The translations under genes were made by a program, and so were the position numbers. A stretch of 64,000 nucleotides of DNA from Bacillus horti (GTDB taxonomy: Bacteria > Bacillota > Bacilli > Caldalkalibacillales > JCM-10596). The stretch is taken from contig NZ_JAUSTY010000005.1 of assembly GCF_030813115.1 (NCBI RefSeq), forward strand, positions 124,001-188,000. Reading direction: 5' to 3'. The notes below the pieces were generated by a model, which did no database searches, had not been told where the DNA came from, and was given only the letters and a program-made list of their open reading frames with translations. This document shows positions 1 through 8,732 of this stretch, piece by piece (position 1 is the first letter of the stretch; each line of letters opens with the position of its first letter).

Positions 1-27
1 CCCCTGGCTTTCGTTGTGAATTCGAAT

Positions 28-1059
28 TTAATTGTTTGTTAAAACGAGTTTACCGATCATCTTACCAGACTCTAATTTTTCATGAGCCAAACGTAGATTC
101 TCGGCATGGATAGGAGACATAGTCTCCGTCAAAGTGCTTTTGATTTTATTAGAGTCTACTAAAATTGCAAGCTCATTTAGTAGATGATGCTGTTCAATCA
201 TATCCTCTGTTTCGTACATGGCTCTAGTAAACATGAACTCCCAAACAAATGATGCACTCTTATTTTTCAAAAGACCTAGGTTAACAGGGTTAGCTGTCTC
301 TACAATAGAACAGATAGTACCCTGTGGTGCAATGGTAGTAGCCATGTTTTCCCAGTGCTGATCTGTGTTGTTTAAGCAGAAGATGTAATCAACCGTTTCA
401 AAGCCAAGCTTTTGTAGCTGAGGGAGAAACTCTTCATGATGGTTGATTGTATAATCAGCACCCTGTTGTTTGACCCAATCGACGGTCTCTGATCGTGAGG
501 CCGTTCCAATAACGGTTAAGCCTGCTAGTTTACTAAGCTGAGTAGCGATGGAGCCTACACCACCGGCTGCTCCTATATGAAGGATCGTCTTGTTCCGATT
601 TGCCTCTGGATCCTTAGCTACACCTAGGCGATCATATATTCCTTCCCACGCTGTAATGGCTGTTAGAGGAAGAGCTGCTGCCTCGGCAAAATCAACACTT
701 TTTGGTTTCTTACCGACAATGCGTTCATCCACAAGGTGAAAATCACTGTTTCCCCCTTGACGAGTAATGCTTCCTGCATAATAGACCTCATCACCAGGCT
801 GAAAGAGTGTACAATCAGCTCCTGTCTCCTTCACAATTCCTGCTACATCCCAACCAAGAATCTTTGGTGATTCTTCGACCCTATCCTTCGGAGCACGAAC
901 CTTAGTATCCACTGGATTAACGGAAATTGCTTTTACCTGAACAAGGAGGTCTCTTCCTGTTGCAGTGGGCCTATCTACTTCCAAATCGATTAAGCTTTCA
1001 CTTTCCGTGATCGGTAGGTAACGGTAAAGTCCAACGGCTTTCATCGTTTCTATTGACAT
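28..1059 (-). CDS. Zinc-type alcohol dehydrogenase-like / quinone oxidoreductase (MDR family)
   Basis: A 343-aa medium-chain dehydrogenase/reductase of the zinc-binding alcohol dehydrogenase-like class (resembling YogA-type proteins). The N-terminal GroES-like half includes a GWDVAGIV stretch at residues 69-76, followed by a Rossmann half with the NADP-binding HIGAAGGVGS motif at 161-170. The cysteines expected for structural zinc are not evident, so it is probably a zinc-free NADPH-dependent quinone/enone reductase. Length is normal for the family. The ATG at 1059 follows AAAGGAAG at good spacing. It is divergent from a flavodoxin-fold NAD(P)H oxidoreductase, so the two may share a redox-stress role; that is inference. 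The substrate is unknown. Confidence 0.88.
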   Translation of the reverse strand: MSIETMKAVGLYRYLPITESESLIDLEVDRPTATGRDLLVQVKAISVNPVDTKVRAPKDRVEESPKILGWDVAGIVKETGADCTLFQPGDEVYYAGSITRQGGNSDFHLVDERIVGKKPKSVDFAEAAALPLTAITAWEGIYDRLGVAKDPEANRNKTILHIGAAGGVGSIATQLSKLAGLTVIGTASRSETVDWVKQQGADYTINHHEEFLPQLQKLGFETVDYIFCLNNTDQHWENMATTIAPQGTICSIVETANPVNLGLLKNKSASFVWEFMFTRAMYETEDMIEQHHLLNELAILVDSNKIKSTLTETMSPIHAENLRLAHEKLESGKMIGKLVLTNN

Positions 1060-1217
1060 AGATATCTTCCTTTCACTGTGAATGTAGCAGTATTTCTGAA
1101 TCGAATGATCAGTAACATCTATTTTACTGTACTATATTTTTATATTATCCTAGAATTAAGCCCGATTCAAGAAAGGATACACATGTAAAATTTTATTGAA
1201 ATGAGGTTTGTAAACTA

Positions 1218-1808
1218 ATGAAAGTATTAACTGTGGTCACTCATCCGAGAAGGGATTCTCTTACGTTTGCTGTGGCTAAACGTTTTGAACAAGGCCTGCT
1301 AGATGCTGGACACGAGGTAGAGGTTTTAGATTTATATCGTAGTGGGTTCAACCCAGCACTTCATGAGCTAGATGAGCCAGATTGGTCTGCTAGCATTCAG
1401 CAATTTTCTTCTGAGGTCGATGACGAAATTAAGAGGATGGAGAAGCACGATGCGTTAGCATTTATTTTCCCATTATGGTGGTGGAATATGCCAGCCATGT
1501 TAAAGGGTTACATTGATCGGGTCTGGAATTACGGTGTGGCCTATGGTCCAAAAAAGCTAAGCCATCAGCAGGTACTGTGGCTTAGCCTAGTAGGAGCTCC
1601 AAAGGAGAAGCTGGAAAAGAGAAAATATGATCAAATGATCCAGCATTACTTTAACGTTGGAATCGCAGATTATTGTGGAATTAAGCACTCGAAAGTTGAA
1701 TTCTTATTCGAGACGATTAAAGATAAAAGCACGGAGTATATGGAAGACCTATTAGATCAGGCTTATGATCTTGGCCTGAATTACGAAATTAAAAAAGCTT
1801 CGATATAA
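1218..1808 (+). CDS. Flavodoxin-like NAD(P)H oxidoreductase (YwrO/KefF type)
   Basis: A 196-aa protein with the NAD(P)H dehydrogenase (quinone) flavodoxin fold. The first strand MKVLTVVTHP is followed by RRDSLTFAV, the phosphate-binding loop of FMN in this family, and PLWWWNMPAMLKGYIDRV (residues 85-102) is the signature of YwrO/MdaB/KefF-like enzymes. It should reduce quinones or act as an FMN-dependent reductase in the cytoplasm. Length is typical. The nearest Shine-Dalgarno-like sequence is a modest GAGG about 11 nt upstream of ATG. The gene ends only 3 nt from the stop of the convergent alpha/beta hydrolase, leaving no room for a separate terminator. Confidence 0.88.
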   Translation: MKVLTVVTHPRRDSLTFAVAKRFEQGLLDAGHEVEVLDLYRSGFNPALHELDEPDWSASIQQFSSEVDDEIKRMEKHDALAFIFPLWWWNMPAMLKGYIDRVWNYGVAYGPKKLSHQQVLWLSLVGAPKEKLEKRKYDQMIQHYFNVGIADYCGIKHSKVEFLFETIKDKSTEYMEDLLDQAYDLGLNYEIKKASI

Positions 1809-1811
1809 AAA

Positions 1812-2564
1812 TTATTCTTGTACTGGTTCAGCTCTTAACCACTCTAGTAATTTTTGAATAGTAAGTTCGGTCTGCTCTTCAGTAGAAATAGTGGCTATCC
1901 CGTCTCCTTTTTGTTCACCATAGCTACCAAACTGGGCATGGTTTCCCCCTTTAATATCATAAAACAACGTAGCAGGGTGGAAGTTGGGCTGTGCTTCCTC
2001 ATAGGCCTCTTGATTCAGAACTTCGTCCTTTGAACCAGTAATGGATAGAGCTGAGAGTGGTAAGTCTAAGTTGCTTATACTCCCATTGGCGTCTGGATAT
2101 GAAGCCAAAAAGAAAGCTCCTCTAATTACCCCTGGATGATCTACAGTAAATCTTGAGGCCATTACTCCACCCAAAGAATGACCACCGATCACGTAAGAGT
2201 TGTTTGGATTTTCTTCAATAATTTCTAATGCTCGATCAGCGTCAAGCACGGCTAGGTTGAGAGGCATCTTCACAATGTATGTGCGATACCCTTCCTGAGC
2301 TAGCCCCATAGCTAGTGGAGCGTAACTTTTGGGTTCGACTAGGCCTCCCGGATAAAATATTATTGTTTCCTCCTGAGCATTCTCTGGTTCAAACTGAATC
2401 CATTTTGCTTTATCCTGCACATTTACTGATCCCTGACTATTCATGTGTTCATTGGCAAATGAATCTGCTTGATATGGCTTTAAAAATAAACCGGTGGCTA
2501 TCCCGATTAGTAAACAAACAACAATGAGAATATACCACCACTTGAATCTGAATGTTTTATTCAT
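1812..2564 (-). CDS. Membrane-anchored alpha/beta hydrolase
   Basis: A 250-aa protein with a short basic N-terminus and one hydrophobic segment (about residues 8-28), probably an uncleaved anchor with the enzyme outside the membrane. The nucleophile elbow GHSLG (128-132, Ser130), a likely acid in GSKDEV (Asp180) and GGNHAQFG (His209) make a full catalytic triad. It fits the extracellular alpha/beta hydrolase families common in bacilli. AAAGGAG lies 9 nt upstream of the ATG. It is divergent from htpG and convergent with the preceding oxidoreductase. The substrate cannot be predicted. Confidence 0.85.
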   Translation of the reverse strand: MNKTFRFKWWYILIVVCLLIGIATGLFLKPYQADSFANEHMNSQGSVNVQDKAKWIQFEPENAQEETIIFYPGGLVEPKSYAPLAMGLAQEGYRTYIVKMPLNLAVLDADRALEIIEENPNNSYVIGGHSLGGVMASRFTVDHPGVIRGAFFLASYPDANGSISNLDLPLSALSITGSKDEVLNQEAYEEAQPNFHPATLFYDIKGGNHAQFGSYGEQKGDGIATISTEEQTELTIQKLLEWLRAEPVQE

Positions 2565-2673
2565 GCACTGTAACTCCTTTAATGAACATTGTGGGTAAAA
2601 AATACTTCATTGAGCTAATCGTATAAGACTTACATTATAGCTCACAGGTAATCAGTTTAAAAGGATTTAGATA

Positions 2674-2702
2674 TTGACAGTCAATTTCAGTATATGTTAT
2701 AA
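2674..2702 (+). promoter_or_regulatory. Sigma-A promoter of htpG
   Basis: TTGACA at 2674-2679, a 17-nt spacer and TTATAA at 2697-2702 form a near-consensus sigma-A promoter. Transcription would start at about 2709, just before the CIRCE element, giving a leader of about 130 nt before the htpG start codon. Confidence 0.8.
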
Positions 2703-2716
2703 AAAGGATGAATTGT

Positions 2717-2743
2717 TTAGCACTCTAACCTAAAGAGTGCTAA
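2717..2743. promoter_or_regulatory. CIRCE operator (HrcA binding site)
   Basis: A perfect CIRCE inverted repeat: TTAGCACTC at 2717-2725, nine unpaired bases, then GAGTGCTAA at 2735-2743. It lies immediately downstream of the -10 element. HrcA is the established repressor of this element in heat-shock operons, so htpG should be HrcA-controlled here. Confidence 0.93.
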
Positions 2744-2839
2744 AATTGAGGAAAGAATAACCTAAAGAAACAAACTTAACAAGGTCACCACTATTGCAGG
2801 GGTGAAACCAAATTTTCTATGTTGAAAGGAGATTAACGA

Positions 2840-4723
2840 ATGGCCAAAAAGCAATTTAAGGCTGAATCCAAACGATTGCTAGAAATGATGATTAACTCGA
2901 TCTATACACAAAAGGAGATTTTTTTAAGGGAGCTAATCTCGAACTCTAGTGATGCCATTGATAAGATTTATTATAGAGCGCTATCTGATGAACAGATCGT
3001 GTTTAATAAAGAAGATTATTACATAAAAATATCGGTAGACAAAACCAATCGGTTATTAACGATCGAAGATACAGGAATCGGAATGACCAAGGAGGAGCTA
3101 GAGAATAACTTAGGCGTAATTGCTAAAAGTGGTTCTTTTGCCTTTAAAAACGAGAATGAAGCAAAAGATGGCCATAATATTATCGGTCAATTTGGAGTAG
3201 GCTTCTACTCTGCCTTTATGGTGGCAGATGTGGTCACTGTGGTGAGTAAGGCGTTAGATAGTGATGAAGCGTTTAAATGGGAATCTAAGGGTGCCGATGG
3301 CTACACGGTGAAGGAAACGGAAAAGGATACAGTTGGAACGGTTATTCAACTGAAGATAAAAGAGAACACAGAAGATGAAACGTATGATGAATATCTTGAT
3401 GAGTATCGCCTTAAAGCGATCATTAAAAAATACTCAGATTTCATTCGCTACCCAATCAAAATGGATGTGACTCTTCAAAAGCCTAAGGAAGGGGAAGAGA
3501 ACGAATTTGAGGAATATCAGGAAGAACAAACTGTTAACAGTATGGTTCCTATCTGGCGTAAAAACAAAAATGAGCTGACAGATGAGGATTACGAAAACTT
3601 CTACACGGAAAAGCGTTATGGCTTCGATAAACCTCTTTCTCATATGCATATCAGTGTGGATGGAGCTGCAGTGTATAAGGCTATTTTATTTATTCCAGAA
3701 AACACTCCATTTGATTATTATACGAAGGAGTATGAAAAAGGTTTAGAGCTTTATTCTAATGGTGTTCTTATTATGGACAAGTGTTCAGACTTACTCCCGG
3801 ATTACTTTAGCTTTGTGAAAGGGATGGTAGATTCTGAGGATCTATCCCTTAACATCTCTCGTGAAATGCTACAGCATGACAGACAGCTAAAGCTGATCGC
3901 TAAAAATATTAAAAGCAAAATTAAAAGCCAATTACAGAGCCTGTTAAAGGATGAGAGAGAGAAGTACGAAAAATTCTATGAGTCTTTCGGTAGACAGCTT
4001 AAATTTGGCGTGTATAGTGACTACGGTGCGAATAAAGAGGATCTTCAAGACCTATTGATGTTCTACTCTTCAAAAGAGAAAAAGCTGATTACTTTAGATG
4101 ACTACGTGACCAATATGCCTGAAGATCAAAAGTATATCTATTACGCATCAGGGGAGTCCAACGAGAGATTGGAAAAGCTTCCTCAAACGGAGCTTGTTGC
4201 AGATAAAGGCTATGATATTCTATTCTTTACTGAAGAGGTTGACGAGTTTGCGATTAAGATGATCATGAACTACAGAGAGAAGGAATTCAAGTCTGTATCT
4301 AGTGGAGATCTAGGTATTGAGCCGGATGAAAATGAAAAGCAAACAGAGTCTCAAGAGCAGGATAACAAGGAGCTTTTCGAATATATGAAGACTGTCCTAG
4401 AGAATAAGGTTAAAGAGGTTAAGGCCTCTAAAAGGCTAAAAACTCACCCTGTTTGCCTAACGAGTGAAGGTGAACTGACGATTGAGATGGAAAAGATCTT
4501 AAATGCGATGCCAAATAACCAAGACGTAAAAGCAGATAAAATTCTAGAAATTAATGTGAATCACAATGTCTTCCAGGCGCTTAAAGCGGCGCATGAGGCT
4601 GATGATAAAGAGAAGATCAATCTGTATACAGGCTTGTTATATAATCAAGCCCTACTGATTGAAGGCTTGCCAATTCAAGACCCTGTTGAGTTCTCTAATG
4701 ATATTTGTAAGGTGATGAGCTGA
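2840..4723 (+). CDS. htpG: Molecular chaperone HtpG (Hsp90)
   Basis: Full-length bacterial Hsp90 (627 aa), a cytosolic ATP-dependent chaperone. The N-terminal GHKL ATPase is intact: [15 protein letters not shown] supplies the catalytic Glu and Asn, followed by DTGIGMT and [11 protein letters not shown]. The middle domain holds [10 protein letters not shown], which carries the ATP-contacting Arg, and a C-terminal dimerisation region follows. A GAAAGGAG ribosome site precedes ATG 2840. The gene is monocistronic, with a sigma-A promoter and CIRCE in front and an intrinsic terminator behind. In Bacillus subtilis htpG is not part of the HrcA/CIRCE class, so the control differs here. Confidence 0.97.
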   Translation: MAKKQFKAESKRLLEMMINSIYTQKEIFLRELISNSSDAIDKIYYRALSDEQIVFNKEDYYIKISVDKTNRLLTIEDTGIGMTKEELENNLGVIAKSGSFAFKNENEAKDGHNIIGQFGVGFYSAFMVADVVTVVSKALDSDEAFKWESKGADGYTVKETEKDTVGTVIQLKIKENTEDETYDEYLDEYRLKAIIKKYSDFIRYPIKMDVTLQKPKEGEENEFEEYQEEQTVNSMVPIWRKNKNELTDEDYENFYTEKRYGFDKPLSHMHISVDGAAVYKAILFIPENTPFDYYTKEYEKGLELYSNGVLIMDKCSDLLPDYFSFVKGMVDSEDLSLNISREMLQHDRQLKLIAKNIKSKIKSQLQSLLKDEREKYEKFYESFGRQLKFGVYSDYGANKEDLQDLLMFYSSKEKKLITLDDYVTNMPEDQKYIYYASGESNERLEKLPQTELVADKGYDILFFTEEVDEFAIKMIMNYREKEFKSVSSGDLGIEPDENEKQTESQEQDNKELFEYMKTVLENKVKEVKASKRLKTHPVCLTSEGELTIEMEKILNAMPNNQDVKADKILEINVNHNVFQALKAAHEADDKEKINLYTGLLYNQALLIEGLPIQDPVEFSNDICKVMS

Positions 4724-4787
4724 TCAAGATCAAGTGATGCCAACTCAAGATATCACTGAACTAATGTGGGTCAAGTGATGAAGGCAT

Positions 4788-4836
4788 AAAAGGACGTCCC
4801 TTTTACCGTAAATTGAGGTAGACGGACGTCTTTTTT
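4788..4836 (+). terminator. Intrinsic terminator of htpG
   Basis: AAAAGGACGTCC (4788-4799) pairs with GGACGTC plus the following T residues (4824-4836), giving a stem of about 12 bp with one G-U pair that ends in a six-T run. Confidence 0.85.
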
Positions 4837-4892
4837 GTGCATCGTCATATGAATGTTGTGGTGCTAGAGGCGTCTTTTTGGTCTTAAAAACT

Positions 4893-5026
4893 CTAATGGT
4901 CATAATTCCACCTTAGACGCTAAATTCAACCAAAATCAGCGGATGAAGCATTCTAAGTGCCGAATTTGACCGTTAGAAATCAGGACATGTAAATTTTGAT
5001 GTCTAAGAGTCAAATTTGTCCGTTAC
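4893..5026. repeat. Three degenerate 24-nt palindromic repeats
   Basis: Units at 4893-4916, 4953-4976 and 5003-5026 each start CTAA and end TTAG (TTAC in the last), with an AATT core and imperfect dyad symmetry. The spacers share A-rich ATCAG/GATGAGG-like sequence. They fill most of the 4837-5100 gap, where no coding frame is evident. They could be a degraded intergenic repeat family or clustered binding sites. Confidence 0.5.
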
Positions 5027-5170
5027 AGATGAGGGGTGAAATATAAAGCTGTACTCTACAAAAAATACCAAATTTTAGAAAGAAGAACAAGCTTCTAAAG
5101 TTGCATAAGGTCATTATAGAGGTATTTTCATGACCTCACTTGATTTATTATTTAAATATGATATTATAAA

Positions 5171-5198
5171 TTAAATGATTAAATATTTGATTATTTAA
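5171..5198. promoter_or_regulatory. 28-nt dyad operator upstream of ArsR gene
   Basis: A near-palindrome starting TTAAATGATTAA and ending in ATTTAA (two mismatches per 14-nt arm). It overlaps the start region of a likely promoter (TTGATT near 5140, TATTAT near 5162). It matches the site at 5650-5677 in 23 of 28 positions, so it is probably the binding site of the ArsR-like protein encoded next. Confidence 0.7.
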
Positions 5199-5232
5199 TC
5201 GAAAGGAATGATTGAAAGTGAAGGATTTTCAA

Positions 5233-5592
5233 ATGGACCATGCTTCAGAGAATGATCTATTAGCGAAAAAGGAAGCCCTAATAAGGGAAATACGTCTCTC
5301 CACAGATATTTTCAAAGCGATGGCAGATCCTGTGAGACAGGATATTCTAATGATGTTTATGGTGGCAAAACGGATGAACGTCGCGGAGGTTGTGGAGCAA
5401 TCACCTTTATCTAGACCTGCTATCTCTCATCATTTAAAGATTCTTAAGCAAGCGGGTTTATTGAGCTCTACAAAAGAAAAAACAGAGGTCTTTTATACGT
5501 TAAGTATGGGGGATTCTGTAATTAAACAATTAAAGAAAATTGTTCAAGTGGCTGAAGAATTAATGGATGATCCTGCTAAAACATTAGAGTAG
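5233..5592 (+). CDS. ArsR-family winged-helix transcriptional regulator
   Basis: A winged-helix DNA-binding protein of about 119 aa. FKAMADPVRQDILMMF is the usual ArsR opening and PLSRPAISHHLKILKQAGLL is the recognition helix, followed by a beta wing with KTEVFYTL. No Cys/His metal site typical of CadC or SmtB is present, so it is probably a non-metal sensor. Possible starts are TTG 5212, GTG 5218 and ATG 5233; the last was chosen because AAGGA lies 7 nt upstream. Its operator appears before itself and before the following SDR gene, indicating autoregulation and control of that enzyme. Confidence 0.85.
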   Translation: MDHASENDLLAKKEALIREIRLSTDIFKAMADPVRQDILMMFMVAKRMNVAEVVEQSPLSRPAISHHLKILKQAGLLSSTKEKTEVFYTLSMGDSVIKQLKKIVQVAEELMDDPAKTLE

Positions 5593-5649
5593 AACGTAAG
5601 GCTTTCCGGAGCATTTAGTGAAGGAAGGTTTTCTTTTTGGATTTAATAG

Positions 5650-5677
5650 TTAAATGTTTAATCATTTAATAATTTAA
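5650..5677. promoter_or_regulatory. Second copy of the 28-nt operator, upstream of SDR gene
   Basis: Begins TTAAATGTTTAA and ends ATTTAA, and keeps the TTAA-N4-TTAA inner dyad. It is 23/28 identical to the site at 5171-5198 and sits 18 nt before the SDR start codon, overlapping where transcription would begin. Confidence 0.7.
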
Positions 5678-5695
5678 ATGTTAGGAGTGGTATCA

Positions 5696-6508
5696 ATGAA
5701 ATGGAATTATCGTAAAAAAACAGCTTTAGTAACGGGTGCGTCATCTGGGATAGGTGAGGTTTTTGCTCATGAGCTTGCCAAAAAAGGATGTAACCTAATT
5801 CTTGTGGCTCGGACTCAGGAGAGACTTGAGCAATTGGCAAGGGTGCTAGAGGAAATGTACACTATTAATGCCGTAGTTATTCCTATGGATTTAGGGCGTT
5901 TTGATGCTGCCGGAAGAATAGCTCAGGAGGTTTCCAATCTTGGATTATCTGTAGATATACTAATTAATAATGCGGGCTTTGGTACTCTAGGAAGATTTAA
6001 TGATATCCCTCAGTCTCGGTTGATACAAGAAATTCAGTTGAATATAGGTAGCTTAACAGAATTAACTCATCTCTTTATTGGCGGTATGTGTGAGCGAAAG
6101 GATGGTGTCATCGTTAGTGTAGCTTCAATGACAGCGTTCCAGCCTACTCCTTTTATGGCTGTCTATGGGGCAACAAAAGCTTATATACTATCCTTTACTG
6201 AGGCATTATGGGCAGAATATAGAGAGAGTGGGGTCCGGATTGTAGCATTGTGTCCGGGGGAGACTAAAAGCTCCTTCCATGCCGTATCGGGTACAGAATG
6301 CTTGAACAGTAAGCGAATGGAGCCTATAGAAGTTGTCAATGCAGCGTTTGATGCTGTAGAGAAGGATAGGAGCAGTAGGATAGTGGGTATAAATAACAAT
6401 GTAATGGCGCTGCTTTCACGTTTTTTACCTAGGCGTGTAATTATCAATGTTACTAAAAATATATTCCAACCCGCTTTAGAGAATAAGCAAATATCAGCTG
6501 ATCAATAG
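5696..6508 (+). CDS. Short-chain dehydrogenase/reductase (SDR)
   Basis: A 270-aa classical SDR of the DltE/YqjQ-like group. TALVTGASSGIGEVFAHELAKKG is the TGxxxGxG cofactor motif, NNAGFG follows, and the catalytic Ser and YxxxK are in VASMTAF and YGATKAYIL. The late PCG-like motif appears as CPGETKSSF. The start is ATG 5696 because AGGAG lies 8 nt upstream; an in-frame ATG at 5678 falls inside the operator. Control by the upstream ArsR protein is inferred from the duplicated operator. The substrate is unknown. Confidence 0.9.
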   Translation: MKWNYRKKTALVTGASSGIGEVFAHELAKKGCNLILVARTQERLEQLARVLEEMYTINAVVIPMDLGRFDAAGRIAQEVSNLGLSVDILINNAGFGTLGRFNDIPQSRLIQEIQLNIGSLTELTHLFIGGMCERKDGVIVSVASMTAFQPTPFMAVYGATKAYILSFTEALWAEYRESGVRIVALCPGETKSSFHAVSGTECLNSKRMEPIEVVNAAFDAVEKDRSSRIVGINNNVMALLSRFLPRRVIINVTKNIFQPALENKQISADQ

Positions 6509-6585
6509 AGCTGCAATAAGAAATGGATTTAAATAAGGGAAACAGTTGAGCAAGGAGAGCAGAATGGGGTAAACAGACGAAAATG

Positions 6586-6625
6586 AAAGAGCCTCTGACC
6601 CTTTTTCTTAGGGATTAGAGGCTTT
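6586..6625. terminator. Bidirectional terminator between SDR and GNAT genes
   Basis: AGCCTCT (6590-6596) pairs with AGAGGCT (6617-6623), with an additional CCCT/AGGG pairing in the loop. A-rich flank on the left and T-rich flank on the right allow termination of both convergent genes. Confidence 0.75.
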
Positions 6626-6638
6626 AAAAGCTTACTAT

Positions 6639-7181
6639 CTATCTAAACCTTCCCATTATAACAGTGTTGTAGAAGTGATTATCTGAAAGAAGCTTATCCT
6701 TCTTCAAAACACCTTCAATCTCAAACCCTAACTTTTTGTACAAAGAGAGAGCCTTTTCATTTTGTTCAAGCACCTGTAACGTCATTTTCTTTATACCATT
6801 TGTGTCTGCCCATGCGATGGATGTGTTTAAAAGCTCTTTTCCAATGCCATATCCCCAAAAGTCCTGTAAAACTCCTACGCCAAATTCAGTTTTGTGTACA
6901 AATCTTTTTAGATACGTACCCTCACATCTTGAAAAAGCAACAATCTGTTGATTCACAACAGCTACTAGGAATAGGTTTCTAGGGAGCTCAGAGTCTGTTT
7001 TAATGATTTGTTCGAAGCCTTCTTTATCTATAAACGCTTCTCCTTTTTCTCTATCTAGGTGTTCGGTTTCACCATCAATCTGTAGCCTCAGGTCAGATAA
7101 TTCTTGTGCATCCGCTAATACGGCTGAACGGATAGTATACGTAATCCCTTTAACATGGTATTCTTGTGCTTTTATAATCAT
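6639..7181 (-). CDS. GNAT-family N-acetyltransferase
   Basis: A 180-aa acyl-CoA-dependent acetyltransferase. The core is recognisable as FGVGVLQDFWGYGIGKELL (the acetyl-CoA pyrophosphate loop, a variant of RxxGxG/A) followed by NEKALSLYKKLGFEIEGVLKKD, typical of RimI/RimJ-like enzymes. ATG 7181 is preceded by TTGGAG at good spacing; the upstream in-frame TTG at 7193 lies within that ribosome site and is unlikely. The substrate cannot be inferred. Confidence 0.85.
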   Translation of the reverse strand: MIIKAQEYHVKGITYTIRSAVLADAQELSDLRLQIDGETEHLDREKGEAFIDKEGFEQIIKTDSELPRNLFLVAVVNQQIVAFSRCEGTYLKRFVHKTEFGVGVLQDFWGYGIGKELLNTSIAWADTNGIKKMTLQVLEQNEKALSLYKKLGFEIEGVLKKDKLLSDNHFYNTVIMGRFR

Positions 7182-7293
7182 GCTGGACTCCAATCGTTTG
7201 AGCAGATAAACATCTAGCTTTTATGCTAGTAGATTAATTATTCAAATGCATTCAAGGAAATAGCAATCAATAGAGTATCTGCTATATGTTATT

Positions 7294-7968
7294 TTATATT
7301 AAGCTTGTATCTGTAATTTGTTGAATTTGATCAGACTGATAAGTATACTCTCCTGAGCTAGACTGTTGAGCTCGATCATACATTGCCTTTGCCACAGTCT
7401 TCGCTTCAATTCCTTTATATTTACTCAGCCTACCGATTAGTAAAAAGGAGAAGAGAGTATATAGCTTCGTAGCAAAGCTTTCTCCAGGTCGATGCTCTTT
7501 TCTATCTCCTAGTAGAAGGGATGGCTGAAAGATATGCAGCGCTGAGAAGCCAACCTGTTTCAAGGCTTCCTCTAGCTCGCCTTTCATCCGTAGATACCAA
7601 GTGCGTGAATTTGCGTTTGCCCCAATTGAGCTAACAATAAGGTATTGCGAAGCACCCATTTCATAAGCTAACCTGGCTGCCTGTAAAGGATATCCAACAT
7701 CAATTTGATACATGGCTTCTCTTGATCCAGCTACTTTGATGGTTGTACCCAAACAGCAGAAGATATCATCGACAGCAAATAAAGGCTTATAGTCAGCTAG
7801 GCGGTCAAAATCCACCACAACCTCTTCAAGCTTTGGATGTGAGTATTCTATAGCTCGTCTTACTAGGATGACTACTCGATCATATTTGTCATGATTGAGA
7901 AATAATTGGAGTAGTTGTTCGCCAACTAATCCACTAGCCCCAAGTAATAATGCAGATTTCTTATGCAC
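7294..7968 (-). CDS. TIP30-like atypical SDR / NAD(P)H-binding oxidoreductase
   Basis: A 224-aa protein with an N-terminal Rossmann motif GASGLVGEQL, a conserved CCLGTTIK segment, and YLIVSSIGANANS...YLRMKGELEEAL, the SSxGA/YxxxKxxxE pattern of the HTATIP2/TIP30-like (NAD(P)-binding, NmrA/epimerase-like) family. It probably acts as a cytosolic reductase or redox sensor. The start is GTG 7968, preceded by AAAGGAGG with 6-nt spacing. It is transcribed away from the following GNAT gene. Confidence 0.85.
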   Translation of the reverse strand: MHKKSALLLGASGLVGEQLLQLFLNHDKYDRVVILVRRAIEYSHPKLEEVVVDFDRLADYKPLFAVDDIFCCLGTTIKVAGSREAMYQIDVGYPLQAARLAYEMGASQYLIVSSIGANANSRTWYLRMKGELEEALKQVGFSALHIFQPSLLLGDRKEHRPGESFATKLYTLFSFLLIGRLSKYKGIEAKTVAKAMYDRAQQSSSGEYTYQSDQIQQITDTSLI

Positions 7969-8168
7969 ATGTATCCTCCTTTGAAAATGTATTTTTACAA
8001 GTCCAAGTCAATGTTGATTGTTGAGTATAGTTTAATCATAGTCTCTTTTGTATTGATTTTCAAACAAATAGAGGGGTCCACACAGAGGAGATTTGTCTAG
8101 TTAAAAGCACCTGAATTTGGTAGTATTAAAAGGTGATTTGATGTCAGCGATTCTTTGGAGGAAGATAA

Positions 8169-8678
8169 ATGGACTCAGGAGATAAGCATCCTATTAAAAT
8201 AAGACCACTTCAAATTAAAGATTATGAGATGGTATTAGCTTGGAGTAAAGATGACGTTTTCTGTGTGGCAAACGGTTGGGAGATAAATAGAAGCTCAGAA
8301 GAACTACATAAATGGTGGATTCAGTGTGTAGAAAGACAACCAAAAGATTTTAGGAGAATGGGTGTTGAATACAAGGAAAGGTTGATAGGCTACGCAGACT
8401 TAGCACTAATTAATAATCACACAGCCGAACTAGGCATTGCAATAGGTGAGAGAGGTCTTTGGGGTAGTGGATTTGGATCAGCAGCTGCGAGGTGTATGAT
8501 GGATTATGCAACAGAAAATCTAGGAATTACAATACTTACTGCTGAAACACATGAAGAAAATATACGTTCGCAAAAATTGTTAGAAAAAATAGGTTTCCAA
8601 GAGATAAGCAGAATTGGTTTTGAAATGTATAAGGGGAAAGAGAATCAGCTTATACAGTACAGATTTAGATATGAATAA
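8169..8678 (+). CDS. GNAT-family N-acetyltransferase (RimJ/RimL type)
   Basis: A 169-aa acetyltransferase. It begins with the typical IKIRPLQIKDYEMVLAW, has the acetyl-CoA loop in ERGLWGSGFGSAAARCMMDYA, and ends with ETHEENIRSQKLLEKIGFQEISR, hallmark motifs of the RimJ/RimL/SpeG-like group. GGAGG precedes the ATG at 7 nt. The following membrane-protein gene lies 54 nt downstream and may be cotranscribed. Substrate unknown. Confidence 0.85.
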   Translation: MDSGDKHPIKIRPLQIKDYEMVLAWSKDDVFCVANGWEINRSSEELHKWWIQCVERQPKDFRRMGVEYKERLIGYADLALINNHTAELGIAIGERGLWGSGFGSAAARCMMDYATENLGITILTAETHEENIRSQKLLEKIGFQEISRIGFEMYKGKENQLIQYRFRYE

Positions 8679-8732
8679 TGAAACAATTCGACAATTTTAA
8701 TTTTGATGACTTTAACAATGGAGGAGCCTTAG

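Noticed and set aside
3434-3649. A minus-strand frame inside htpG
   Set aside because: It lies fully within a well-supported gene and has no ribosome site or domain.
4893-5026. The repeat cluster as a CRISPR array
   Set aside because: Only three units, too divergent, with irregular short spacers and no cas genes.
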